A DNA stretch of 64,000 nt from Yamagishiella unicocca (Eukaryota; Chlorophyta; Chlorophyceae; Chlamydomonadales; Volvocaceae): assembly GCA_003116995.1 (NCBI GenBank), contig BDSL01000034.1, positions 620,001 to 684,000 of the forward strand. Reading direction: 5' to 3'. The notes under the pieces were generated by a model, which was not told the origin of the DNA, ran no database searches, and saw only the letters and a program-made list of their open reading frames with translations. The translations under genes were made by a program, and so were the position numbers. Shown piece after piece: positions 54,959 through 64,000 of the stretch (positions are counted from its first letter, which is position 1; the number at the start of each line of letters is the position of its first letter).

Positions 54959-55026
54959 CACGTTGGGCCGTTACCTGGTGCTAACTGGACGGTCTCGCCC
55001 CCATGCTAAGTCGCCCCCAGCCGCAT

Positions 55027-55145
55027 ACCAGACCCACTCCCGGGACCCACTCCCGGGACACTCCCGGGACCAGACCCACTCCCGGGACACGTCGACCAGA
55101 CCCACTCCCGGGACACGCCGCATACCAGACCCACTCCCGGGACAC
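55027..55145. repeat. CAGACCCACTCCCGGGACAC tandem repeat
   Basis: About five complete or partial copies of a 20-bp unit CAGACCCACTCCCGGGACAC, separated by short variable spacers (GTCGAC, GCCGCATAC). The spacers are too short and irregular for a CRISPR array. Confidence 0.8.
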
Positions 55146-57146
55146 GTGCGTGTGCAGTTCCGCCCGCTCGCAGCAGCATTTCCTAAGGCGGCAGTCACGA
55201 CGTTTTCAGGCTCTGTCATACGAACGCGTGCTCTCTTGGGAAGGCAGGGGCAGCTGCGCGTCTGCAAGCGATAGCCCTCCTGCCCCTTACCCTTAGGAGC
55301 GGTGTAAGAACCTCGTAGCATTGCCAGGACTCTTAACAGCCTCATCGTAACCACAGTCACATGCCTGCCGCCAAGGTCGCCGGGGTGACACTTTTGCATT
55401 TAGCTCCCCGGCAGGTGGCGCTCTAGGTGGCCGGCTCTCAAGTGCGTGGGAGTGACGCCGGGGCCACCAGCCTGTCTGGTCGGCTGCTCAGCCCATGGGG
55501 AGGGAGGGTTGCAGAGCGCTTTACGGACCTGCTGGGTTCGGTATTGGCGTGGCAGCGGGCGGTAGGTGGCGCGTGGACGGCCGTGCCATGCTGAGCAGGT
55601 GGTACGAACAGCCGGACGCTGGAACACGAAGTGGGTTCCTGGCTCCCGAGGTCGGCAGACGAGACAACATGGCAAACGTGTTTTGGTCAAGGTACGAGGC
55701 TAGTGCCTCTCCAGTATCGCGACTTGGTGGACGAGGGCGCTGCCGAGCTGGAAAACGCGCCTGCAGCAAAAGGAGTGCCACGTGGAAGTCTTCTACAGTA
55801 CGGCATGGGTACTCGCAGCTGGCACAGTCGTACCATGCATGGCGTTACGGTACTTATCCTTCAATTAAAGAGGTGCGAACACACACGACCGACACAACGG
55901 TCAAAACGTTCGCGATGCTTGCAATCCTGGCGCGAGGTGGGAAACCGCGATGACGAACGGTGCGCCTAAAGCAGCACGATCACGTGGCCCCGCTTCGGAG
56001 GCGTCGCGTCCGTCCGTGAGTTCAAGTGGCCGGCTCTTGCCTTTGAGACGAGGGCACACTCGCACACGCGTTCGCCAGCTTACCTACCGGTATTCCATGC
56101 GTAGAACCTCACGTGTCACTTTTCATCCCTATCGCACTGGCACAGCAGTATGAAACATGCAACAACACCTGCCCCCGATCGTCGTACACACCGCCGCGAT
56201 GCACTTGGCCCCAGATTAACCCCGTTGATCCGCGGCAGCCAACCTTCCGTATTGCGCCGAAACGTGATTGCACGGCTGGACTCGCTGAAACGACACCGCC
56301 TTACCAGCCGCACGCGCAACTTGCTGTGTGCAACGGCTATGCACCTTTGCCACCACCGCTACTATAAAGCATTCTGACAAACACCGCGCGGAGCGGGATG
56401 CATAACCTGCCAGTAAGGCCCGTAAGCCAGTCCAGCGGGATGGCGGTACAGACATATACACACACATACATACATACCATGTGGAATCTTAAAACATCTA
56501 CCCGGTACCACTATGCATGAAACCGAGGAAACCAGCAAGGAGGCTCGTGCCCCATGCATACACAGTACGCCACCCAACTACAACCCACTCACGCCACCCC
56601 ATACATATCATACCCGCAGCGCAAGGCCCCGAAGCCATGTGTCTCGGGGGGTTCCCCGCGCAGCAGATGGTTGGTAGTATTGAGAGCGCGAGGACACAGT
56701 GCTTCTTTCTCGAAGGCCGGCTGCAACACCATTGCAACGCGAATGCACCATCTGCTTCACTCCACAACCGTACTTGCGCACATCACCACACATGCCGCAT
56801 CCCTATATATGCGTGACAGGGCAGCAGCGCAAACCAGCTGCCGTGCATTTCGGTTTCGGAGCCATTCACATGCGACTCCTGTACTACAGTAATTCCGAAA
56901 CTGCGCTGCCTGGCGCAGAGATGCCGGTACTCCTATCCCCCATAAATCCCACGAATCCCGAACCCAGCAGGCAGGTGCACGGCCTCGGATGCTCCGCGGG
57001 ACACTCGTGCCGTGACCTCCGCCTAGCGCCAACCTGTCCCGCCTTCATTGTGCTGCTTGCAGCGCTACTTTTCATTAATGTAGCAATAGCCCCCAAAGCT
57101 ACCGCGACACACAGAAACCGAACCCAGCCGCGCACCGACAACGTCC
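55146..57146. other. Long spacer without a supported gene
   Basis: About 2 kb of mixed GC. Frames at 55631-55969 (+) and 56113-56367 (+, Cys-rich, hydrophobic start) lack splice partners or recognisable families. The 3' UTR of the large minus-strand ORF ends somewhere here. Confidence 0.4.
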
Positions 57147-60100
57147 TCAAAGCACAGCCCCGTCATCCGTGGTTGCTGGTGATGTCCGGACGGTGCAGGG
57201 CGACCGGACCTGCTGGGACCATGCTGGGGACGCCACAAGCCGCTCTCCCCCACCCCCGCCGCTGCCGCCCCCGCCACTACCGGTGCTCGCCACCGAACGC
57301 GGCGCTGCCCCGCCCCCGGAGGTGTCCCGCCGCGAACCGCTCCGGGCGTCCTGCCCCGGTATGGCCGCCGACGGCGCACCTGCAGACATGATGGTGGAGG
57401 GCGTGTTGGCTGCGCCGCTGAGGGCGCGCGCGCTTGGCACCGCGGCGGCGGCGGCGGCGCTGCTGCCCCATGCCGCGCCAGCTCGGGCGGCAGCACCCGC
57501 CGCGGCCGTAGCTCCCGAGCGCAGCTCGTGGGGCAGCAGCACCCGCAGGTCGTTGCGGGTCGGGATTACGCCTGGGGGGCCGCTAGCTGCCGACGTCACG
57601 GCCTCGCCGGCGAGAGCCGCGATGGTGCCTTGGGATTGGGAGCCCTGGGCTGCCAGGGCTTCTGTCGGTGGCGGCGGTGGCGGCGGTGGCGGCGGCATCG
57701 GCGCGGCACCGCCGCCGGCGCGCGGCGTCACCACCGGCGATGCGGTGATTCGGCTGGGGGACGGCATGGGCAGCAGCCTACGGCTGAGCACGGGTTTCAG
57801 GAGCGACGGGTCTGGTCGGCCAAGTCGAGCGGAACCATGGGTCGCGGCGGCCGTGAGCGCCATGTCGGCGGCCCGCCAGGACAGCGCCGACGCGGCGTGT
57901 GTCCCCCCGTTGCTGGAGCTGGCACTGCGCGGGTCCAGGTCGTCGTCCGCTTGGGCCTCCTCCTCCTCGAGTGGGTCCGCCACAGCGGGCGGCGCGCGAG
58001 GCGACTGAACGCCGGTGGAGCTGCTCCCAGACGAGATCGAGGGAGAGAGGGTGGTGCGGACGGCCGCAGCCGGTGGGGAGGCCGCCGCTGGGGCCTCCCA
58101 GCCCGCAATCGGCCCCGGCTGCGGCGGGGCGCCGTGTGGGGACGTCGCGGAGGTCAGAAACACGGCGCCAGCACCACTCCCGGCTCCCGCCGCCAGCACC
58201 AAAGCTGCGTAGGGCGATGCCGGGCCCGATATCGGCTCTGCAGGGGCGACGGGCGACACCGCCCCCGGCTGGTGGTGGTGGTGCTGCCGGGCGGCGCGCA
58301 GCCGCTCGTACGATTGGTACGCGTCCGCCGCCGCCAGGCTGGTGGCCGCCGCGGCGGCTGCGTGCGCCGCGGTGGAGGAGCCGGTGCTGGTGCTGCGCAC
58401 GGTGGCCCGGACGGAGGCGCCCGAGCCCTGCTCCGCATGCCGATGCGGCTTCAGCTGCGGTGGCGGCTGGTGCTGCGGCTGGTACTGCTGCATTTGGTGT
58501 TGTTGTTGGTGGGAGTGGGGCAGGGGATGGTGTTGCTGCTGCTCCGTCGCCGCCTGCGGCTCCAACTCCTGCTCAGACGGCATGGTCATGAGGGACGCGG
58601 ACGACCGGCTGCCGCCCCAAGAGGGCGGAGCCGCGCCCAAAGAGGCAAACACCCCCGCCAGCGGCCCGCCGCCGCTGTACGACAGTCGATCGACCTGGTG
58701 CAGCTGCGGCAGCGGTGACGACAGCGGCGAGGGCTGCAGCGGCGTCGCCCCGGGGCTGGCGGCCGCCCAGGCCGGCGCTGGTTGCTGCTGCTGCTGGTGC
58801 GTATGGCCCTGAGGGGCCTGCTGGAGCTCCGGACCGGACAGCTGCGAAGACCATATCGACGGCTGCGCCGCCGCTGATCCCGCGGGCGGCCTCAACGCGG
58901 CGCCACGTGACGCGACACCGCCCGGCGCGGCGCCCATTGCGCCGCCGCTGAAGCCGCCGCCCGCCGCGCCGTGGTGGCCCGGGAGCATGCTGAGCGCGCC
59001 GCTGTAGGAGCTGCGAGGCCGCCGCGAGGCATGTGCGGCAGTAGCTGCACCCGGGCCAGCCGCCGCCGCCGCCGGCGCAACGCTAGTGGTCACTACTGCC
59101 GCCGTCGGTCGTCCCGCAGCGAGGCTGCTGTCGGCGGCGGCGTACCCGACGGTGTACGACAATGACACGTGGGCCAGGGACTGCTCGCCGACGGACGCCG
59201 CGCGCTGCACGCCGCCGGCGGCACCTGGCGCGGGCAGCCAGGGGGTCGACGAAGCCGCCGCCGCAGCGGCGGCGACGGCGGCGCTTGGCGGGTTGGCGTC
59301 CAGCTGGAAGAAGTCCGACGGCGCGGTCAGCAGCGCCGCGCTGGCTACCGCCACCAGGCTGGCAGCGTAGGCGGCGGTGGGCGGGCAGGTGAAGGCTCCA
59401 GGGGGGCCCCCTGCCGACGGTGATGGTCCCGCCCGCGCGAGGGGCTGTCGCGGCACCGCATCAGCGCCACGGCCGTCGAGCGAGAAGTGCCGTAAACCCG
59501 CGCGGCGCGACGCCGTCGCCGCCGCGGCGGCGGCGGCGGCGGCCAGTGTCGTACTGCCGCCCTGCGCCGCATCCTGGTGCGGCCCATCGGAATGCCAGCG
59601 GAAGGGCGCGCTGGGGAGCAGGTCCGCGCCGAACTCCCCCTGCGAGCTCGCGTCGTCGAACACCCCCCGCTCGTCCCCCGACCCCGACCCCGAGCCCGTC
59701 AGGCACAGCACCGGCCGGTCGTCCGCACTCCGGTCGACTGCCGCTGCGTCCCACTGCCGAGGCCGCAGCTGCTGCCGCACCCCGCTGCCCTCCGAGCCGT
59801 ACGCGGGGGGTAGGTCCCAGACGTCATCCGCGCCGCATGAGCGCATCAGCAGCTGCTGCTGCTGATGGCCACCGCCACCAGCCGCTGCGGCGGCCGCCGC
59901 AGCGCAGGTGGGGCTGCAGGAGCGCGAACGGGACAGAAACCGCGTGGCAGCAGCTTGCGCCGAGTCAGCAGCGGCGGCATCCCCGCCGCCGCCGCCGCCG
60001 GTCTTTATGTTCAGGCTGCCACCACCACCACCGCCGCCGCTGCTGTCCGCATTGGAGTGAGCCCGACCGGCCAGGCCCCAGCCAAGCTGCTGCTCCGAAG

Positions 60101-63100
60101 CCAAGCCGGTAGGGTCACCTGGCAGCGACGAGGCCGCTGGCGGAAGGAGAACGGCAGTGCGGACGGCGCTGCCCGAGCGAGCCGTCCGGTCCGCCATCGC
60201 CGCTGCAGCGTCTGTCTCCTCAGCGACGATACTGCACGCGCCGGCGGCGGTGAAATCGTCTGCCGCCTCCACCCCAGGTGCGTCCCCGCGCGCCCAGAGC
60301 CGCCGCCGCAACAATCGGCCCCAGCCATCGTCGCCTGCGGCAGACGCCGCCTCTGCGCCGCCGCCGCCATGCACGGCAGCGCCGCTGGCGCCGCTGGCGG
60401 CGCCGGCGTCCAGCGCGCCGCCTTCGGCGTGGCTGGTAGCGGCGGCAGTGCTCTCAGGCGCCATGCCAAGGAGCGACGTCAGAGAGCGGAGCACGCGTTT
60501 GTGTATCGGCGTGCCGGTGCCTCCTTCAGCCCTGGCACCGGCCACCTTGGCTCCGGCCCCGGCGCCGCCGTCGTTGCCCCCGCTCCCAGCATTACGTCCC
60601 TGGCGGCTTCGCACAGACAGGCGCAGACGTATCTCAGGTAGCGGACGCGTGACGGCGGCTGCGGCTTCGGCTGCTAGCGGTGTGGATACGGACAGGGAGT
60701 CTGCGGGGGGAAGCTCCGCGGCCGCGGCCGGGTCAGCAGTAAGGGCCAAGAACCCGGCAGTCATGGCCGACGGCGCTGAGACACGATGCAGGCTGGACAG
60801 AGCGTCTTTGCCGCCGGAGGCGCCGTCGCTCTGGAAACTGCCGCCGCTGCTGCTGCTGTCGCGGCGGCCGAGGCCGTCACCCACGCCCCCCCGCATGCCC
60901 GCCAGCGGCGCGGCGGCAGCGGCCGGGGACGGGTCGCGTCCTTCGCCACCGATGCTGCCGCGCCGCGCGAATGTGGCATTGGCCAATCGAGACGCCTTGG
61001 CCCCAGCCGCCCTGCAGCCCCCAGGGTGGGTTGAGAGCGCGAGCCCCTCCGCTACGCTCGTGCTTTCCGCTTGCAGGCCGGGCGGCGGCGGCGGCGGCAG
61101 CAGCTGGCGCTGCTGCAGCCGCTGCCGGGAGTCGGCGAGCTCGTGCCTCGGCTGTGGCCCCATCGCGCCTCCGAAACTGTTCGCCCGGGAGGAGGCGATC
61201 TCCGCATCGGCACGCACATGCGTTCCGGGACACATGGCGGCGGCGGCCGGTTCCGCAGCCTCCACGGCATCTCGCGGCGCCGGTGGTGCTTCAAGCCAGA
61301 GGGCCGGCAGCGCCGGAATGCCGCTTGTGGCTGTGTCCGGCGCCGTGCCCGGCTTGCTGGGCGTGCGCTCCAGCCCCGCGGGGGTGAGGATGGGCTGCAG
61401 TGCCCAGGGCAGGCCGCCTCCGCCGCCGCCGGGCCAGGAACTGAGCTGCTCCAGGCTGCGTGCCCCGTTCGGGCCGTCAGGTGACCAGGGCTCACAGTCG
61501 TCGGGCGTCATGGGCGAGGCGCCGCAGGCGCCGGCGCTGGCGTCGGCCCTGCCACCTGCTGCGCAGCGAGAGACGGCATCGCTGCCGTCCTCACACGCGC
61601 CGCCGGTGCCGCTGCTGCTGCCGCTGGTGCCGCTGCTGCTGGTGTTGCTGTCACTCGCGGCATCAGGGCCCAGAGGCGCAAGCGGGCCGCTGCTGGCCGT
61701 GCTGTCCGCGCTGATGCGGGGAGGGTTCACGGCAGGGCGCCCACCGGCCGAGTGCCAGCCCACAGGCGCCGCCAGCCGCTCCGCCGCCAACGATTCCCGC
61801 GGTAGAGCGACGCCAACCACGCCGCTTCTGCCCCTGCCCCCGCGTCCTCCTCCCCCTCCTCCTCCGCTCCCGCTCCCGCCTTGCTCGTGAACGTCCGCTG
61901 CCGGCCCCGCTTCCGCTCCCCCTCCCACGACCACCCGCAGTCCGGCCGCCTCGACCCCGGCGGCGACCTCCTCTCCGCCCGTACCCCCCCAGATGATCCC
62001 GGCGGCTGCAGCGTGCGCCTGCACAGCCGCCGCCGCCGCCAGTCCCCGAGATAGCAGCCCAGGCAGCCCGTCGCTCAGCGACCGCCGCAGCACGCTCCGC
62101 CCGCTGAGCCGCCGGCCCATCAGCTCCGGCTCCGGCTCCGGCTCGTCAGCCGCCTGGCTCCCACCCACGCCGCCGTAGCCGGCCTGGGCCTCGAGCTTGG
62201 GCTCGGGCTCGCGCGCCTCTCCGCCGCCGAGGTCATGTTGGCCCTCGGGCCGCAGCGAACGCGCCGCCGCCCCGCCGGCTTGCGGCGCCTGGGGGTACGG
62301 CTGGTGCGGCCGCGGGTGCGGCGGCCAGGGCGGGTGCTGTGGGCCAGGCGGCGGAGCCGCGTGGCCGCCGGCCAGGAACCCCAAAACAGCGGCATGCGCG
62401 TCGCCGGAGGCGGCTGCGGCTGGGCCCGCGCTCTGCCCCGAGCGGCTGGCGGCAGTTGCCACGTCATCCATGCTGACTCGGCCGCGGCCACGGCCAACAG
62501 AGCCCGCCTGCCCATCTGCAGGTGGCGTCGCCATGCCAGTCGCGGAGGAGGAGATCGGCCCGACACCGCCGGGCCGGTTCCTGGCTGGGTCGCTGGGCAA
62601 GCCCAGCGCCGAGTAATCTGAGTGGCCCACGGCGGCGCCGCCGCCGGCGGCCGTGCCGTTTGGGTGCTGGGCCCACGACGCAGCTGCCACCGCTGCGGCG
62701 GCGGCTGCTACCGCGTCGCCTGTGGGCGACGCGCCAGAGGAGAAAGGCCCCGCGGTGTACGCATGGGCCCTGGCCCAGGCGGCCATGGCGCTGGCGTCGG
62801 CAATGCCGCTGGAGGTGTGGCGCGACGCGGCCGCAGCCGCAGCCGCGGGGAGGAGGAGCCCCTCAGGGCGGTGAGGGTGCGGGAGGGGGTGAGGGGGCGG
62901 GGCGGCGCGAGGGGCCCGGTCCCGTGGGTCTAAGCTGAGTGCTGACGCAGCCGCCGAGGACGGAGTCAACGCCGCCGCGTCGGGAGGCACCGCTTCGTCC
63001 GCGGACCTCTGCCGGGTGAAGGAGCGGTTGGACGAGTCGTGGCCCGGCAGGACCATCCCTGGAGCCCCGGGAGGCGCCATGGGAGGCAGCGCCGCCTGCG

Positions 63101-63740
63101 GCGGCGGCGGCGGCGCCGCCGCCGCCGCCGCGCCCGACGCCCACCCAATCGTGCCCGCGCTGGACGAGGCCGCCGCCGCGACAGCCGCCCACGTGGCGGT
63201 TGCGGCGGCTGCACTCACCGTTCGGAGCTGCTGCGCGACCGGCACAAGCCCCGGCAACCGGCTATGGCTGTTGCTCGTGGCCAATCCGCCGCCGCCCGTG
63301 CCGCAGCCTGCAGCACCCGCCGCCGCGGCCGCTGACGGCAGCCGCCACTGCGGAGGCGCTGTCCTGCCGTCGTTGGCGGCGGCGCCGCCGCCGCCGCTTG
63401 CGCGGGCGCCTTCGGCGCCCAAAATGGCCGTTATGGCGTTCTCGCGCTCCGGCGATTGGCCCGGGCTGCTGGTGCAGCTGACGGAGTCTTCGCGGCTTAG
63501 CTCAGGTGGCGACACCTCGCACGCGCCGCGTACGTGGCTGCTGCTGCTGCTGCTGGCTGCGCCGCCTCGCGAGTAGGTTGCGGCGCGGACCTGACGGGCG
63601 GCAAGTGAGTGTCGTTGCGGGGAATTGGGGAGCGTCGCTTTATCGCGAGGCATTGGTCGGAACCCGGACAGGGGCCTGCACAAATGGATGGGGTTGGGTA
63701 CCGGGAAGAGGAGATAGCGGCACCCGCGCGATGGGTCCAC
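57147..63740 (-). CDS. Giant intrinsically disordered protein, 2,197 codons in one exon
   Basis: A single uninterrupted minus-strand frame from ATG 63740 to a stop at 57147. The composition is dominated by Ala, Gly, Ser and Pro with poly-Ala, poly-Pro, poly-Gln and poly-Gly runs; no globular domain is recognised. Short conserved-looking islands stand out: RSFTRQRSADEA, LSGRSVLRRSLSDGLPGLL, HKRVLRSLTSLLGMAPE, RHFSLDGRG, RRPRSSYSGALSMLPGH and RRLLPMPSPSRITASP. Many are Arg-x-x-Ser motifs of the kind phosphorylated by basophilic kinases. Volvocine genomes carry many such long low-complexity proteins; some precede a kinase or other domain in another exon, which could lie outside the ORF. GC-rich antisense frames on the plus strand (for example 60157-61890) are shadows. 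The start could be further upstream through an intron. Confidence 0.6.
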   Translation of the reverse strand: MDPSRGCRYLLFPVPNPIHLCRPLSGFRPMPRDKATLPNSPQRHSLAARQVRAATYSRGGAASSSSSSHVRGACEVSPPELSREDSVSCTSSPGQSPERENAITAILGAEGARASGGGGAAANDGRTAPPQWRLPSAAAAAGAAGCGTGGGGLATSNSHSRLPGLVPVAQQLRTVSAAAATATWAAVAAAASSSAGTIGWASGAAAAAAPPPPPQAALPPMAPPGAPGMVLPGHDSSNRSFTRQRSADEAVPPDAAALTPSSAAASALSLDPRDRAPRAAPPPHPLPHPHRPEGLLLPAAAAAAASRHTSSGIADASAMAAWARAHAYTAGPFSSGASPTGDAVAAAAAAVAAASWAQHPNGTAAGGGAAVGHSDYSALGLPSDPARNRPGGVGPISSSATGMATPPADGQAGSVGRGRGRVSMDDVATAASRSGQSAGPAAAASGDAHAAVLGFLAGGHAAPPPGPQHPPWPPHPRPHQPYPQAPQAGGAAARSLRPEGQHDLGGGEAREPEPKLEAQAGYGGVGGSQAADEPEPEPELMGRRLSGRSVLRRSLSDGLPGLLSRGLAAAAAVQAHAAAAGIIWGGTGGEEVAAGVEAAGLRVVVGGGAEAGPAADVHEQGGSGSGGGGGGGRGGRGRSGVVGVALPRESLAAERLAAPVGWHSAGGRPAVNPPRISADSTASSGPLAPLGPDAASDSNTSSSGTSGSSSGTGGACEDGSDAVSRCAAGGRADASAGACGASPMTPDDCEPWSPDGPNGARSLEQLSSWPGGGGGGLPWALQPILTPAGLERTPSKPGTAPDTATSGIPALPALWLEAPPAPRDAVEAAEPAAAAMCPGTHVRADAEIASSRANSFGGAMGPQPRHELADSRQRLQQRQLLPPPPPPGLQAESTSVAEGLALSTHPGGCRAAGAKASRLANATFARRGSIGGEGRDPSPAAAAAPLAGMRGGVGDGLGRRDSSSSGGSFQSDGASGGKDALSSLHRVSAPSAMTAGFLALTADPAAAAELPPADSLSVSTPLAAEAAAAVTRPLPEIRLRLSVRSRQGRNAGSGGNDGGAGAGAKVAGARAEGGTGTPIHKRVLRSLTSLLGMAPESTAAATSHAEGGALDAGAASGASGAAVHGGGGAEAASAAGDDGWGRLLRRRLWARGDAPGVEAADDFTAAGACSIVAEETDAAAAMADRTARSGSAVRTAVLLPPAASSLPGDPTGLASEQQLGWGLAGRAHSNADSSGGGGGGGSLNIKTGGGGGGDAAAADSAQAAATRFLSRSRSCSPTCAAAAAAAAGGGGHQQQQLLMRSCGADDVWDLPPAYGSEGSGVRQQLRPRQWDAAAVDRSADDRPVLCLTGSGSGSGDERGVFDDASSQGEFGADLLPSAPFRWHSDGPHQDAAQGGSTTLAAAAAAAAATASRRAGLRHFSLDGRGADAVPRQPLARAGPSPSAGGPPGAFTCPPTAAYAASLVAVASAALLTAPSDFFQLDANPPSAAVAAAAAAASSTPWLPAPGAAGGVQRAASVGEQSLAHVSLSYTVGYAAADSSLAAGRPTAAVVTTSVAPAAAAAGPGAATAAHASRRPRSSYSGALSMLPGHHGAAGGGFSGGAMGAAPGGVASRGAALRPPAGSAAAQPSIWSSQLSGPELQQAPQGHTHQQQQQPAPAWAAASPGATPLQPSPLSSPLPQLHQVDRLSYSGGGPLAGVFASLGAAPPSWGGSRSSASLMTMPSEQELEPQAATEQQQHHPLPHSHQQQHQMQQYQPQHQPPPQLKPHRHAEQGSGASVRATVRSTSTGSSTAAHAAAAAATSLAAADAYQSYERLRAARQHHHHQPGAVSPVAPAEPISGPASPYAALVLAAGAGSGAGAVFLTSATSPHGAPPQPGPIAGWEAPAAASPPAAAVRTTLSPSISSGSSSTGVQSPRAPPAVADPLEEEEAQADDDLDPRSASSSNGGTHAASALSWRAADMALTAAATHGSARLGRPDPSLLKPVLSRRLLPMPSPSRITASPVVTPRAGGGAAPMPPPPPPPPPPTEALAAQGSQSQGTIAALAGEAVTSAASGPPGVIPTRNDLRVLLPHELRSGATAAAGAAARAGAAWGSSAAAAAAVPSARALSGAANTPSTIMSAGAPSAAIPGQDARSGSRRDTSGGGAAPRSVASTGSGGGGSGGGGGERLVASPAWSQQVRSPCTVRTSPATTDDGAVL

Positions 63741-64000
63741 GGCAGCAGCAATAGGGTAGTGCCGAGGGCGCGGAACTGGATGCGACGGAAGCGCGCGAGG
63801 GGAGGGACCTCACCGCCACCGCCAGGAGAGACAGCCGGGTGGTGCCGAACCCAAACGATACGCACCACATGAGCTTGCAGCCCGCTAGGGCGCAGCCGCC
63901 GCATCCCCGTTGATTGGCGCTCCCGCAGCTGCGACTCCCGGAGGCTCCCTACCGCCTACAGCAGCCAACACGCCCCCCTCGCCTCAACCGACCAACCGAT
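63741..64000. other. Upstream region of the giant ORF
   Basis: About 260 bp at the right edge, expected to be 5' UTR or promoter of the minus-strand giant ORF. Open minus frames (63497-63904, 63640-63870) are in other phases and are not supported. Confidence 0.3.

Noticed and set aside
55027..55145. CRISPR-like array
   Set aside because: Units of about 20 bp with spacers of 0-9 bp, in a eukaryotic intergenic context with no cas genes; it is a simple tandem repeat.
56113..56367. Short Cys-rich ORF with a hydrophobic start, possible secreted peptide
   Set aside because: 84 codons, no homologue recognised, no flanking splice or polyadenylation evidence; likely chance.
60157..61890. 577-codon plus-strand ORF
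   Set aside because: It is antisense to the much longer minus-strand 2,197-codon frame and arises from GC-rich third positions.

Overview
The window looks like nuclear DNA of a volvocine green alga (Chlamydomonas/Gonium/Volvox group). The support is: genes split by GC-rich spliceosomal introns of about 45-1,060 bp with GTGAGT/GTGCGT donors and (C/T)GCAG acceptors; Ala/Gly/Gln/Ser homopolymers in proteins; TGTAA downstream of several stops; a chloroplast transit-like leader; and plant/algal-type gene families. The species cannot be fixed. No rRNA, tRNA, CRISPR or prokaryotic operon was seen. Exon models were built by hand from reading frame, splice consensus and phase; in every multi-exon model the phases close.

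Layout. 1-428 (-): edge fragment. 976-5030 (+): BtuF/Peripla_BP_2-like solute-binding protein, six exons. 6.9-8.4 kb (+): small GATA factor. 8.7-13.5 kb (+): large GATA factor, ~1,421 aa. 13.5-16.4 kb: mostly spacer. 16.4-20.0 kb (-): LPA1/REP27-type plastid protein with two intronic minisatellites. 21.8-26.5 kb (-): second large GATA factor, ~1,420 aa, convergent with the first. 28.0-32.0 kb (+): formiminotransferase-like protein. 33.6-36.0 kb (+): CBM21 protein. 37.6-43.8 kb (-): SRP68. 44.4-48.0 kb (+): coiled coil plus kinase-fold protein, with a truncated inverted copy of its 5' end at 49.0 kb. 49.9-53.6 kb (-): GPN1 GTPase. 54.1-54.7 kb (+): small complex I subunit. 57.1-63.7 kb (-): 2,197-codon disordered ORF.

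The genes are mostly unrelated housekeeping or organellar functions and form no pathway, except for the cluster of three GATA factors within 20 kb. The least expected structure is in the introns. A roughly 70-bp dispersed element family (plus two shorter families) is scattered in both orientations through introns of SRP68, GPN1 and the BtuF-like gene. Intronic minisatellites are also common, and one in SRP68 multiplies an in-frame splice donor.
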